Assembly (NCBI GenBank): GCA_001466705.2
Contig: LATX02000089.1
Location: 682,001 to 746,000, forward strand
Direction: 5' to 3'
DNA from: Moniliophthora roreri
Taxonomy: Eukaryota > Basidiomycota > Agaricomycetes > Agaricales > Marasmiaceae
Length of the DNA: 64,000 nucleotides
Shown in pieces: positions 48,852-60,178 of this stretch. The notes under the pieces were generated by a model that was not told the origin of the DNA, searched no databases, and was given only the letters and a program-made list of their open reading frames with translations. A program made the translations under genes and the position numbers. Every line of letters begins with the position of its first letter. Positions within the stretch are counted from its first letter, which is position 1.

Positions 48852-50229
48852 ATGAAGTGGCTCGCATCTATTTTTGCTGTCTTTGCGGCTCAGGCTGTCA
48901 TGGTAGGTATTTGGTGCAATTTTGAAGATCGTAGCTTATGAGTTATCCGCAGGCCTCTCCTTTGGAGAAGCGTGCATCGGTGAACGATGTCGCGACCATT
49001 GGTTACGCCACTCTTAACGGCGGGTTAGTGTTTCTCTATTACTGCGATTTGGGGCTGACACAATCGCTCAGAACTACTGGGGGATCCGGTGGAACTCAGA
49101 CTACCGTCAGTACACTCGATGCTCTCACGAGCGCTGTCTCGGGAGACGCTAAAAAGATTGTCTTGATATCTGGTGGGTTGTGCTACTTCTCTTCTGTGCG
49201 ACGTAATGTTGGTAATGTCTATTTTCTCGCATTCAGGTACTATCACTGGCAATACCGTCGTCAAGGTCGGCCCTAACACAACTGTCATTGGCCAGTCAGG
49301 ATCCCAGCTCGTTGGTGTTGGTCTTCGTGTCCTCGAAGTCAGCAATGTCATCATTCGGAATGTCAAGATTTCAAAGGTTCTCGCCGATGCTGGTGATGCT
49401 ATTGGCGTTCAGTCAGCCAGCCAGGTGTGGATTGACCATGCTGATCTCTCCAGTGATCGCGACCATGACAAGGTGTGTTTCTATCCTCAAGAATCATTAA
49501 TGAAAGAATAATGCTGATTTTCGTCTGCAGGACTTGTAAGGATTTCGAGTTGTATAAAGCTTCAGATGGCTTACGAGTCCGTTTGATAGCTATGATGGTC
49601 TTTTGGACATTACTCATGGCTGCACCGGTGTTACTGTCTCCAACAGCAAGCTCTATAATCACTGGAAGGTTCGGTGAAATGCGTACATTCCATACTCCGC
49701 GCTCACTTAGACCACAGGCTTCCCTTGTCGGACACTCTGACAGCAATGGTGACGAAGACACCAAGATCACTGTCACATACGTTGGAAACTACTGGAGCAA
49801 CCTCAACTCTCGTACACCATCCTTCCGATTTGGTAAGTAACATTGTTTAGTTCTCCGAGTTTCAGGACTGATGATTCGTCCGGTAAGGTCATGGCCACAT
49901 CTTCAACAACTACTTTGAGGACAACAGCGATGGTATCAACACCCGTGATGGGGCCCAGTTACTCGTAGAGAACAACGTTTGGGTTGGTAAGTATCATATC
50001 AGCCAACCAACCTTGTTCCTCATTGAACAATGTTATGCCAGATCCAAAGAAGCCTTTATACTCCACCGATGAAGGTTTCGCGATTTCGAAGAACAACGAC
50101 TTTGGTGGAGGCGAGGATACTGCTCCCACTGGCGACTTTAACACTGCGCCCTACTCGTACAGTATGCTGGCTACTGGCAGCGTCGTATCTTCCGTCACGG
50201 CGACCGCCGGTCAGACCTTGTCATTCTGA
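48852..50229 (+). CDS. Secreted pectate lyase, polysaccharide lyase family 1 (gene 2), with a 5-nt micro-exon
   Basis: Nine exons: 48852-48902, 48953-49023, 49072-49172, 49237-49472, 49531-49535, 49590-49668, 49718-49832, 49888-49986 and 50042-50229; 314 residues, the same length as gene 1. It has the same signal peptide type (MKWLASIFAVFAAQAVM), the same SPLEKR processing site and the PL1 motifs VWIDHADLSSDRDHDK and RTPSFRFGHGHIFNNYF. Where gene 1 has one exon starting GACTACTATGACGG, gene 2 has GACTT, then a 54-bp GTAAGG...TAG insert, then CTATGATGG. Splicing the insert out restores DKDFYDG, and 5 plus 79 nt equals the 84-nt exon of gene 1. Without the micro-exon the frame meets a stop at once. 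Function as for gene 1: extracellular pectin cleavage. Confidence 0.9.
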
Positions 50230-50918
50230 TTTACGATTGGCCAAGGAATTGATACTGCTGCTACTATGTATCTTCATTCTTGATTGTACTGTGCAACCAT
50301 GAAATCAAATGCATCCAGCGTATTTCCGCTCAGTAGCATTCCACTGGCGTCGTTGTCGATAGGAGTATCGAGGTCGACTTGTAACTGGTCTTTCGCCGAC
50401 GATGTCCGGCATGTATCATATTTGTCGTCGTGGTCACTGATGGCTAGACCTAGTCATGTTCCTGGGAGTCGACGTCATAGCCACGTCGCATTCTCGTACC
50501 TTGACCTTCACCGCCACGACGAGAAAGGTGAGCGATTTGTGTAGAGGTTGAAACAGTGCCTTATTGACATGAGGCTACCGAGTCAAAGACCTGAGATAGA
50601 ACGTTGGCAACACCTGCAACGCATCGATGAAGCTGTGGGCTGGGTGATTCCCAGTGAGAAATGCTCTGATGCAGTCCGATGGTATCGGACGCATTCTGAT
50701 GTTTTTGTAGTTCGCTGATTGGAACCATCGCATATCGTTTGTTCATCCTTGAGAAATGAAAAGAGACGAAGTTCCAGTGTCCAACTTCGTTTCTATATTG
50801 TCATCATGATCGCGATCGTCAAAGAAGGCCCAAGCCCAAAACTTTGTTCATATTTGAACTTCCTTCCCACTGTTTCCCATGACGCCGGACTCTTCTTTCT
50901 TCCCGACCACCCCCTCAA

Positions 50919-50946
50919 CCCTATGCCCTATGCCCTATGCCCTATG
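50919..50946 (+). repeat. (CCCTATG)4 microsatellite
   Basis: Four perfect 7-bp units, followed by a diverged CCTATGT-like remnant. Confidence 0.85.
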
Positions 50947-51370
50947 TCCTGCCCGCCCACCACCGTATCCCTAGGTGCGCCTTTCTCCATGTTTTCCAGC
51001 TTCAGCTTACTGATGTATTCTAGGTCAAGGTCGCTCTTGAATGTTACCTCAAGTCAGTTGGAAGAACGTGAAAGAGCGGGTGAAATAAGAATATTTTTGA
51101 GCGTATCTGCGTGATTTGTCGTGGTGAGCGGCATAGTCATATTGTTGATCGCTTTTATTGACGCGATAATCAACAGCTTCGCGATATCCAATCACCTCAC
51201 ACTGTAATAAACGCCAACACGACTACATGGGAACCCTACTTCATTTCAGGCAAGTTTTGAACCTCTCTTGACCTGGATAAACCACTGATCACCATTCTTA
51301 ACAGACACCGAACTACAGACACGGACGGGGCAGAGCTGTGGCAGAGTTGGGGCAGAGGCCAGGTATCATT

Positions 51371-51505
51371 GGATACCATCGGATACCGTCAGAAAAGGCG
51401 GCGACTTGCTGACGGCGACTTACTGATGATGTCCATTGGTATCCGTTGGTATCCGATGGATTTTGAGGCATCTTATACCAATGGATACCGTCGGATACCG
51501 TCAGA
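51371..51505. repeat. GGATACC direct and inverted repeat cluster
   Basis: GGATACCATCGGATACCGTC at 51371 recurs as GGATACCGTCGGATACCGTC at 51483, both followed by AGA. Between them, 51433-51459 (CCATTGGTATCCGTTGGTAT...) carries the same heptamer inverted. The arrangement could fold into a branched hairpin. A related ATGGTATCGGA occurs near 50679. Confidence 0.65.
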
Positions 51506-52452
51506 CGTTTTCTCACTGGGGGTGATTCCCGACAATCTCGGCTTCGGCGCCGTAAGGCGTGCTGAATAACGACTCAGATAAGGTTTCAGAGATAATCATA
51601 AGGTACGTACTACTGTCTGGTTATGTGATCCGAGAGAGCGAGGTGTTCTCATATGTAACAGCCCTTGTCCTTCAGTGTACGAGCTTTGGGAATCTGGAGT
51701 GGCATTCAGAATCTTTCTGTGCCCTATACTACTAGTTGCAAACCTATAACGTAACGCCCTGAGCAATTCAAGCTGCTGTATCCCATAGGTATCTGCGGCA
51801 TTGTTACAAAAAAGACCGGCGTCCAATAAACTTTCCGATGCGCAAATCCGTCAATACCGCTGGACGGCTAGAGAGTCTTTCTCGTGACTCTAGACTCTAG
51901 CACTTGTTCTTTCAGTTCTTTCAATATCACGGAAGGCTAAGTATCTGTCGCAAACGGATCAGAGTCGTAATTAAGAGATAATGATTGACAATGGATCAAC
52001 ATCTTCGGAACTGTCTCCGGCTGACAAGTAACTATGCAGATTCGAACGAAAATGGGGAGAATGAGATGGAACGGGATCGTGTCATGATAGAGCACCTAGC
52101 CACAGGTAAGTGATTTAACCATATTAAGACTGAGTTGAATGCTTCACATACTTTGACTATCGGGCCTACCTTTCGGCCGTTCCTAATGACAATCGTTAGA
52201 CATCGACTTAGTGCGACATCATCGAAAACAACTTGTGAAGGCAGACCCAAACGTGGCCAATCCAGAATGAATTTGCTGTGTCAATTGAAGGAAGGCCGCT
52301 GAAATGCTTAGCTGATGTAGCCCAGCTGCATGGGTCCAATCCTACACGTTCAATGCAAAGCTGAGCTTGTCAGTTTTCCTATGTAACTACCACAGCCAGT
52401 ACAGCATACTCTACGCAATATAACTTATAGCCCATTCAAAGTTCCTTCTACA

Positions 52453-53230
52453 ATGGATCCACTTCCCAACATAGACCCGAACGGACGTAGGGCGTTCAGA
52501 ACATTGGTAGCGTGTACCAATTGCAGACGTCGCAAAACTAGATGTAAACCTCATCCTGAAGGCCTTTCCAAGCCATGTGAGAGGTGTTACAGTAGGCGTC
52601 TTTCATGCAAATACTCTCCTGTTCACACTCGTTCACTCTCTACATCCACGCCTGCGTCTGTTCAAATTGCCTTGCCTGCTCCTCCTTTGGGCTCCTTGGG
52701 TTTGCAGCATGCGTTCTCAGAACTCAATCATGCTCGTGATCATCAACTTGAACCCCAGCAAGGCCCGCCACCATCAGCCAGAATTCCCGCAGCTGGTGTC
52801 ACTCACTACTTTGAGCACACAGGTGATAATCCCATGCACACAACAGTTGCATCTATATCCGTACCGACGCACTCGTATCCTGGTGCCTCAGATCCCATCC
52901 CTCCACCGGCCCATTACATCCCGGAAACATCCACTCCCCAGCATTATACAACACTCGATTTTCCAGCCAACCCTCGGATATTCAACGTTGGCAACTCCGA
53001 AGAATACTCTACTCACGCTTCTACGTTCCAAACGTTTACACCAACGAATGCTACCACAACTCCTACCACGTACACCTCATACACGTCTTCCATCGAACCA
53101 TGGGAAGCATCTCTGGAAATGTAGGTCATTTGAGATGTGACTCTTAATGGTGCAAGGGTACTTACACATCAGTAGATATCCCGATTGCATCGGTCAACCC
53201 CGTTTTTATGGTTATCACTGTTTCCAATAA
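52453..53230 (+). CDS. Small Zn2Cys6 protein with degenerate C-terminal tail (paralog C)
   Basis: Exons 52453-53120 and 53173-53230 with a 52-bp GTAGGT...CAG intron give 241 residues. The cluster is CTNCRRRKTRC-KPHPEGLSKP-CERCYSRRLSCKY, with the family spacing. It is followed by QIALPAPPLGSLGL, equivalent to the second motif of paralog A, and a Pro/Thr/His-rich middle. The intron sits at the same place as in paralog A, immediately before the tail. The tail reads DCIGQPRFYGYHCFQ: the two cysteines of the CFCG motif are replaced by Arg and Tyr and three residues are added. Probably a nuclear DNA-binding protein, inferred from the cluster. The altered tail suggests that its function is relaxed in this copy or differs from that of A and B. 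Confidence 0.85.
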
Positions 53231-56200
53231 ACAAACTTGGATAAGAGTTTACATAGACAATACTATACACCGTTGATAATATATTTTGGATAATCCCCTG
53301 ATCTTTTAGGCGGGAGGAAAGCTCTTCGTACAGTCCAGAGCTTTCCTGGCATCCAGGAGTGATACGAGCGACAAGTGGACCCACATTATCTCAAACTCGA
53401 CCTGAACATCGACATCGCTACCATTTCAACTTTAGGTCGTGATGTGTGGTCTACAGTATGATGGCGTAGTTTCCAGGAATAAGAGGACAATCATGATAAA
53501 GCCTTCTGTGTTTTTCGTCGAATTCACAGGTTATGGATTATCGGAAGAGTTGAATGAGAAGTGGATGTTGAGCTTGTAGAGATAGCATGATGTTGAGATT
53601 GATTACTCTTTTGAGGAACGTACTATGAGTAAACGAAGAGCTCTGCGTGGCGACGAAGACTCACTGAAAACATTCTGTAGCCCAAGCTTGATGGACGATA
53701 CCGCTCACTCTGGATGCCTTTCGTTGCAACTGATAGTGACTGTGGTGAGCAGAAAAGGTAAAACTCTGGAACGGCTGATTGACTCATGTCCTTCAACAAT
53801 GTCATCGGCTTATAATTAGATCACTATGCACTCTTCATCGTCTCCCCGCCGCTATCACTACCACTCTTAATCTCTCATGCTCCTACCAATGCTCTCGACG
53901 TGCAACCCTGGGCATTTCATTTTTGTGTAATCTGAAGCTAAGGGTGGGTAAAAACACGTACCCAATGCCATTGTTGTCCCCGCAACTACTTTAGACGCGA
54001 TGAACACTATCTTCCTCGGCAGAAATGGAAACCCAAGGTGCAGACTTCGCTGTTCGTGCCATCAGGAACGCGCCGGTAGAATTATATATCGACGAATGTG
54101 ATGGACCAGGAGGAAGACTGAATAGGTTTCTTGCCGCGGAGACACGTGTCTATATGGGGAGAATCAGCGAGAAGAAGGTGAATAAAACGAGCTGGCGTGG
54201 ATTTGGGAGTCTGGCTGCTGAGGTGATATCAATGTGACAAAAATGGAAGCATTGATGCTCACTAGTCAAAACCGTAAGTAATTATCATTGTCTCCGGTTC
54301 ATAAGCAGACCGGACCACTGAGCATTCGGAAGGGTAAGAAATTTTTAAAGTGCTGGTCAGCACTCGCAGAAAGGAAGCCTTATTCGATCGTAGTTCGAAG
54401 TCTTGTCCGAATGCCAAGGTCATGAACATTGAAGGTCGGACGCCATGAATGATTATGTGCCCTGAATATTGCCCAGCTTGCAAGGTGGATATGGGTAGGA
54501 GATGATGCCGACATATCGTCTATGTCTTGTTGATTGCGTTAACGGAAAAGTCTATCCTTGAATGGTTAAGCTGGAGATGCGTGGGAGTACGTTATTGGCC
54601 ATCTAACGTTTCAGAACAGAACTAGAGGTCGACAGAGCATTGCAGGAGAAATTGCGAGAACAGTGTTTCTCTGCTCTGTCACCATTCAGGAAAACGAATC
54701 TTACAACAAAGATTATGCTCACCTCTTCCATCTCGCATGATTGCACCACAAACAGCCCCGAATGGCTAGTATATCATTGTATCCTCACGATAAACCTGGT
54801 AGCGAGTCATTCGTATGGCGAACGTCCCTCTGACTAACTTTCATACCTTCTCCTGCGCTCTCGATGCCCATAAAGCACCAAAAGTACTCGATAGTCACGT
54901 CCCGCAATACATAGACCAACAAGCACGATCCGAGCATTCTATATCTCCGCAAACGGCTCTGGAGTCACCTTCCACTGGGGGTTTCGAAAAGCCTTGTAAA
55001 GTGCTAGGTAACAGGGGGCGACGCCGAACGTATCATGTATTGATATGACAAAGGCGTGTAGTGATCGCGGTGCACGGGAGACAGTACACAGCATTGGTAG
55101 AGGCGCAAAGTGTCGTAAGCAGTGCAGTATGTCGGGAAATGGGTGCATGACCGAATGAGGCAGTGACATGAATGGGCGCGAGTAGTATGTGAATGAGCTC
55201 GAGCTCGTTCCTTGCTGTGTATTGAGTTGACGGGAAGTGGTGATAGAATCGTTCGCGCCCTCACGATATCTTCCTCCTCTTCGTTCCTATGTCCGTTTCT
55301 TCATGGTGCTGTCGTTGTGGTCAAAGGAGGGTCTAGTCCCCGGGAGCAGACGAATACAGAGGCGAAGAAGCATGTATTTAGTGGGAAGTTGAAGGCGCAG
55401 GGCTCGGAAATGTTCTCGTTGTTGTAATAGAGACCTTCGTTGGGTCAGCTTGTACGGCCAATGCACGCAGAATTCTGCTTCAATTTTTCAAGACGGGGAG
55501 GTTCGATCGATCATTTCCGTCATAGGTCGGTTCAGAATGTCGGTACTGTGAATCAGAATAAGAACGGAGAGGGTTAATAAAGTCACCGTGCAAAAAAAAA
55601 TCAAAATCAGCAACTTACCTATACCTTCCCTGAGCCCTCATCCCTGAACGCTACCAAAAAAGCCTCATTCCCTCTCGTCGTAGTTTGGCTGCCATACCCG
55701 TTGGGCTTCTGCGCTATGGCCAATGGTACTGTCTTTCAGTTTCATCCAACAGTAAAACAGGCGACGGGTGACTCTGATCACGAGCGTTTTGAAAGCCGGC
55801 TGACGTCACTGCGGTTGCCACGTTGCCATGTTGCCACGAGGAAGGCGGGCCGCAGATCCCGTAACGTGTTTCTTGTTTCTTGACCACCATCTCATCGCGT
55901 CCGTTGACTGGAGAGTTGCTACAGAGAGAACAGGTCACGGATGAAGGTACGTCATACTGTAAAGTGGGGATGGATGAATGACACCAGGACGGGCAAACGC
56001 CGCAACATTGAACATCAATCAGACTTTCGAGAATACTAATGTTTAGGCAGCTTTGCCCTCGCACCCGCTCTCCCCCCTTATACAACGCGACGGTGGTCCT
56101 CTCCTTGCATTACTCGCATCCTCCTCCTGCGCCTCTTTCGAGCCTTCCTTTTCCCCGCTGCCTCCCCAGCGAGATCCATTGCTAAAACTCCAAGGTCACT
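53231..56200. other. Intergenic, no gene clearly supported
   Basis: Frames such as plus 54025-54237 (METQGADFAVRAIRNAPVEL) and 54815-55048 are plausible small exons but have no recognisable domain or splice context. No repeat was noticed. Confidence 0.3.
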
Positions 56201-56294
56201 GCCCGTCTAGCTCAATCGGATAGAGCGTCAGACTCTTATGACACGAGATAAATAAGTGATCTGAAGGCTGCGAGTTCGACCCTCGCGGTGGGCT
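56201..56294 (+). tRNA. tRNA-Lys (CTT) with a 20-nt intron
   Basis: The acceptor stem GCCCGTC pairs with GGTGGGC (two wobble pairs). The D arm is GCTC...GAGC, the anticodon stem TCAGA/TCTGA, the loop CTCTTA-A with anticodon CTT at 56235-56237, and the T arm GCGAG-TTCGACC-CTCGC. The intron, 56239-56258, lies one base 3' of the anticodon, the standard position for eukaryotic nuclear tRNA introns. The B box GAGTTCGACCC is intact. It decodes AAG lysine codons. Confidence 0.92.
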
Positions 56295-56315
56295 ATGGTC
56301 TAGGAGACGGTGACA

Positions 56316-56320
56316 TTTTT
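56316..56320 (+). terminator. RNA polymerase III terminator of the tRNA gene
   Basis: A T5 run 22 bp after the tRNA end is the usual stop signal for polymerase III. Confidence 0.6.
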
Positions 56321-56324
56321 CTTC

Positions 56325-57983
56325 TCTCGTTCAAGCTAGCACTTTTTCCGCACAACGACCCTCCATGATCAAACTTGCTGGCGCATTCGGTAGGCACTGT
56401 GACCGCGGCTTCCATTCTTCAAGTGAGATGATTTTTCGCCCCTCCCAGTTCGGTGGTTAAAGAGCTGACTACATCACTCTAGGTCAGTCGCTTGCTTACT
56501 CCCGATTTGCAGGATATTACTCACCTGAATCAACCTGCTGGACTGTATAGGCCGTTATTCTGAATAACGTCTATGGCTCGGTAGATAACTTATCGATCCT
56601 TGAGCGGGTTCTATTTCTAATGGCCTAGACGATTCATATTACCTCCAGAGCTCACTTGCTTCCAATGCCGAAATTCATTCGTTCCCTACAGTGGGTAGGT
56701 GCAAGGAGAACACTCTGATCAGTCATGAAAGTGCTTAGTGCTGTCTGATTAGTGCTGCACAGGCTCAGGCTTTGTGTAGGGTTCAAGGACTCGGAGGGCC
56801 TAAAGCCGGCCTACAATTTGGATGGCCGTGCAACACGATGTCTGATGGCTGATTCCGTGCTATACGTGTAGGTCCCGGATTACAGCCCAGTACAGGATTA
56901 ATCAAGAGATGATGCTCTGCCCTCCTGCTGGGCTCTGTCACTAATCAGCGTAGCCTTGAACCGCGAGATAACGATGTGCAGGGCAACCATGCAACATTTT
57001 GATGTCTCAGTTGCGGAGAATGTCCTCATGTCATATACACTAGGTACGTGCAGTTAGCTCTGTTCGGCTAGGCATCTTTTTCTGGACATTACGAGTACGT
57101 TCTTGTCACTGTGGTTATCGATTGACCTTCCCCGTACAGTAGGCCTTTTCGGTACATGACCGGTCGTTCCGAACGCCCTCTCAATCGGAGAAGACACGGG
57201 GATCATCATCAGCCACAAATCGCTTCCGTGTCCTCGAGCAATTCATGACGATCATTCTCTATGTCGATGGTTGTGAATACGTCTCGTTGATTGCTACTAA
57301 GATCACATAGATGACAGATTTCATCAGATTTTAATTGAAGAATTCGATCGGTCAGATACAATCGTCACGGTCAAGGGCAACCGGATCAGTCGACTTTTTC
57401 ATGATTCCTGCAAAAATGGCATCCTTCTCCGTCACATGGCAGGTATATTCGTTCTGTTCGGAAGTGAGATCGCCAGCATGCTTCTTGGTAGTAAGATGTT
57501 CAGGAACGTGTTATGATGGTTGCATTGTATGAACCTTTAAGTCCGCGCTTTCGGCATTCTCCAACTTTTCTACCGTTTTGTATAGATAGAGTGGCTCGGG
57601 TTAAGCTACTGTCTGAAGTTATGCGGGGTAGATATACAAGAATTTCGCTGCAAATCCCAAATCTGCAAAGGGCAGGATAGATACGAATCGATATCTCCGT
57701 AACTTGAACACCTTGAGCCGCTGATCCGTCAAGGAAGGACAGGGGTTCGCTTTTACTCTGTATAGTCACAGACAAAGCCATCACCATCGACAGCGTTCGA
57801 GATGTTGCTTGAGCCCATGGTTGTGAGGGGAGGGAATCAGCAGGTGCAAGTATTCCAAATTGAGCATGACAACCTCCATACATAACAATCAACACTGATG
57901 TTAAATCTTACTATAATACCCACCGAATGACCCACCTCCGTATTCATTCTCTGGCCGATCCTTGGGTGACCAGATTCTCCTCG
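56325..57983. other. Intergenic, no gene supported
   Basis: No exon or RNA gene was recognised. The right end is the promoter region of the membrane protein gene at 57984. Confidence 0.35.
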
Positions 57984-59037
57984 ATGTTCCAAGTCTCTCT
58001 GTAAAGTTCCTTCCAATTGTTCCTCAACGCAAGCGACTAAACTTGATCCAACCTGTAGGGCGTCGTTACTGGTCTTGACTACACGCCTAGTTCACGTTTA
58101 TCCCTTCCGTTTCGCACCCGTACCTTCAACTGTTACTCCTGGTATTCCCATCACTGTTACCTGGTTCAGGTCTGCCCAAGAGACAGAGAGTTTTGTGATA
58201 GTGAAAAATGGCGGCGGCAGACTTGGTTCAATCGCCACAATCACTGTGGATGCTAAGCCAGGACAGACGTCAGGAACGGCGGAGGTCACTTTTTTCGAAA
58301 CAAAGTACGTACGAAAGCAAGGAATTATTTTAACAATCTGACCATGAACCTTGCAGGAAATTCATTCTTCAAGCTGTTCAAACCAACGCCCTCGGCGATC
58401 CGTACGTTTCCCGTTCCATTGTACACTGGGGCCCTCGGTTCACGGTTGATTCTCATCAGGATTAATACGATATTCTTCGACTCACAGACGATCCGGAACT
58501 TTGGCGAGCGAGATGGTGCAACACAGGTAGCAAGTGAAATGCTAAGCGGCAGACCTGCCCAAAGAACCGGCATACCTGTTACCACCACTACCCCAGACTC
58601 TTCAAGCACTATTACATCGGAAAACGGGATCATATCACCATCCGGGTTTGGGTAACACCTCGAATCCTTGTTGTCGTATCCAAATCTAACAAACCATCAT
58701 CAGTTCAAATGCCACGATGACCTCGACTACTTTCGGCTCCGGTCGTCAGGTTCAGGAACTGAGCCCCGGAGCGATCGTAGGCATTGTAATAGGGTGCTGT
58801 GCATTTATCTTGACATGCGTGTGGATATTCCGATATCGCTTGAATCGTCGACGGATCCGAATGCAGAAGGTTACTACCCCCGAATTGGATGTTTATATGA
58901 TACCTTCGAATCTGCAACCTCCTGCCCGGTCAAAACGTTCAGTATCTCAAAGGCATCGAGATGCGGGGCCAGTGGAAGCTGTGTTACACAGATCTGGATC
59001 CGGAGAATTACCTCCTGCGTATCAGGATTTGGTTTAA
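57984..59037 (+). CDS. Single-pass membrane protein with extracellular beta domain and PPxY tail
   Basis: Five exons (57984-58000, 58059-58304, 58357-58401, 58460-58651, 58704-59037) give 277 residues in frame. The start yields a signal peptide (MFQVSLASLLVLTTRLVHVY). Residues about 25-110 form a domain with PSTVTPGIPITVTWFRS and GTAEVTF, the pattern of a basidiomycete family of Ig-like surface proteins. A Ser/Thr-rich linker (TTTTPDSSSTITS) follows, then a membrane helix AIVGIVIGCCAFILTCVWIF with a basic stop-transfer RYRLNRRRIR. The cytoplasmic tail ends SGELPPAYQDLV, containing PPAY, a motif that binds WW domains such as those of Rsp5-type ubiquitin ligases. An in-frame ATG at 57927 is an alternative start. 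The specific role is unknown; a surface sensor or receptor-like protein is an inference. Confidence 0.78.
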
Positions 59038-59762
59038 TGTTGCGATGCGACGAGGAGAATGTTTGTATCAGTAGTACTTGCTTGCCTATTTTAGCCGTGT
59101 TTGCATGTATGGATCAACCCGACATTCACGGCGTCAACGAGACGGCTAGAAGTCTATACTCTGAACAAGGATTGGCCTATCGGAATGGTTCATGTCAGCC
59201 TTGATGACTGACCTAAACTATAAATGGCTTAGTGGTTACCGGAAATGGGATGTACGATGAAAGTACCATTCGTATCTGACCTTTTCGGAAGTGCCTATTG
59301 GATCAACCGTGTAGTAGAGCCCATGTATAGATTCATCCATTCAGGACCCAAATGATCGTAACTGGACGACAAGGAAATGGAAAGATTCACACTTGTATTT
59401 GAACGTTGAATGTTGACGGGAGAGGCGCCCATGTACCATCTCAAGACTGTGAGGGTGAAGCTCATTTAGTCGCTCTTAGTAACCATGTCTCATAAAGGAC
59501 TGTACTCGTGTTGACGCTAGAAAGCTTCCAAATGGACAGTGGGAAGAGAGTGACTTGATGATGTGACTCACTAGCACTGGCGCTGTTCTACTTTCTGCAC
59601 ATCCATCTCCCTCGGTCAGTCCCGGTGCGGTCCCTAACATTCTGGTCCGTATCGTTCATTGGATGAAGCAAGCAGGCAAGATCATGATTGTTATGTAATC
59701 AAGCTCGATCAGCCGGCGGGACAATGTGGCGATGACGTGGATCGTCGGGTCTAGACTGTCAC
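59038..59762. other. Intergenic, no gene seen
   Basis: No exon, RNA gene or repeat was recognised. Confidence 0.4.
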
Positions 59763-60178
59763 GTGGCTTTTTGCTTTCGACCGTCACCCTCTCCTTATCG
59801 TCGTGAAACGACGGCGAATTCTCAAGATGACATCCACGTTGATGACTTTGGAGAACGACCAGGCAAGCAAGTAAGACTCGGCCAAGCCAATCCCGACAGC
59901 CTGCTAGCAGACGATGATTCGAGATTTAGGAGGGAAAGGGCGTTTTCAAAATTGAAGGATACCCTCAAGGTGCGTTATTCTATTAATGCATCTGTCTCTC
60001 ATTCACATAGCTTACCACCGCATTACCAGACGAACACAAAGAAGAGACATGGTGACTAAAGGACGAATCCTCAGCCAACAAGATTTCGGACCTGATCATT
60101 CGGATCATCCGCGGGCTCCGTCTTCTCACCGGCCTCCTGCGAGAAGATAAAGCGCCGACATACCTCAATAGTGAATAA
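59763..60178 (+). CDS. Hypothetical small protein
   Basis: Exon 59763-59969 (69 residues, polar, with DDIHVDDFGERPGKQVRLGQ) joins exon 60011 onward through a 41-bp GTGCGT...TAG intron. The frame then meets TGA at 60053, giving 83 residues. The same frame stays open beyond that stop to 60178 with an amphipathic stretch (KISDLIIRIIRGLRLLTGLL), which may mean a missed short intron, readthrough or a broken gene. No family is recognised. Confidence 0.32.

Larger units (their letters stand above)
42597..50229 (+). repeat. Segmental duplication carrying two pectate lyase genes
   Basis: 42597-44882 and 47975-50229 are homologous. Each starts near GTGATAGGTATGC, runs through about 900 bp of upstream DNA with shared blocks (CCGAGGCTGATCCTC, GGTCCGC or GGACCGC, CTGCCTGC), a TATATAA box and a complete gene. 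Coding parts are much more similar than upstream parts. The units lie in the same orientation about 5.4 kb apart, with unrelated sequence at 44883-47974 between them. Confidence 0.8.
50230..52452. other. Intergenic apart from the two repeats listed
   Basis: No gene was supported. 52380-52452 is the likely core promoter of the Zn2Cys6 gene at 52453; a TATAACTTATA stretch lies near 52420. Confidence 0.4.
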
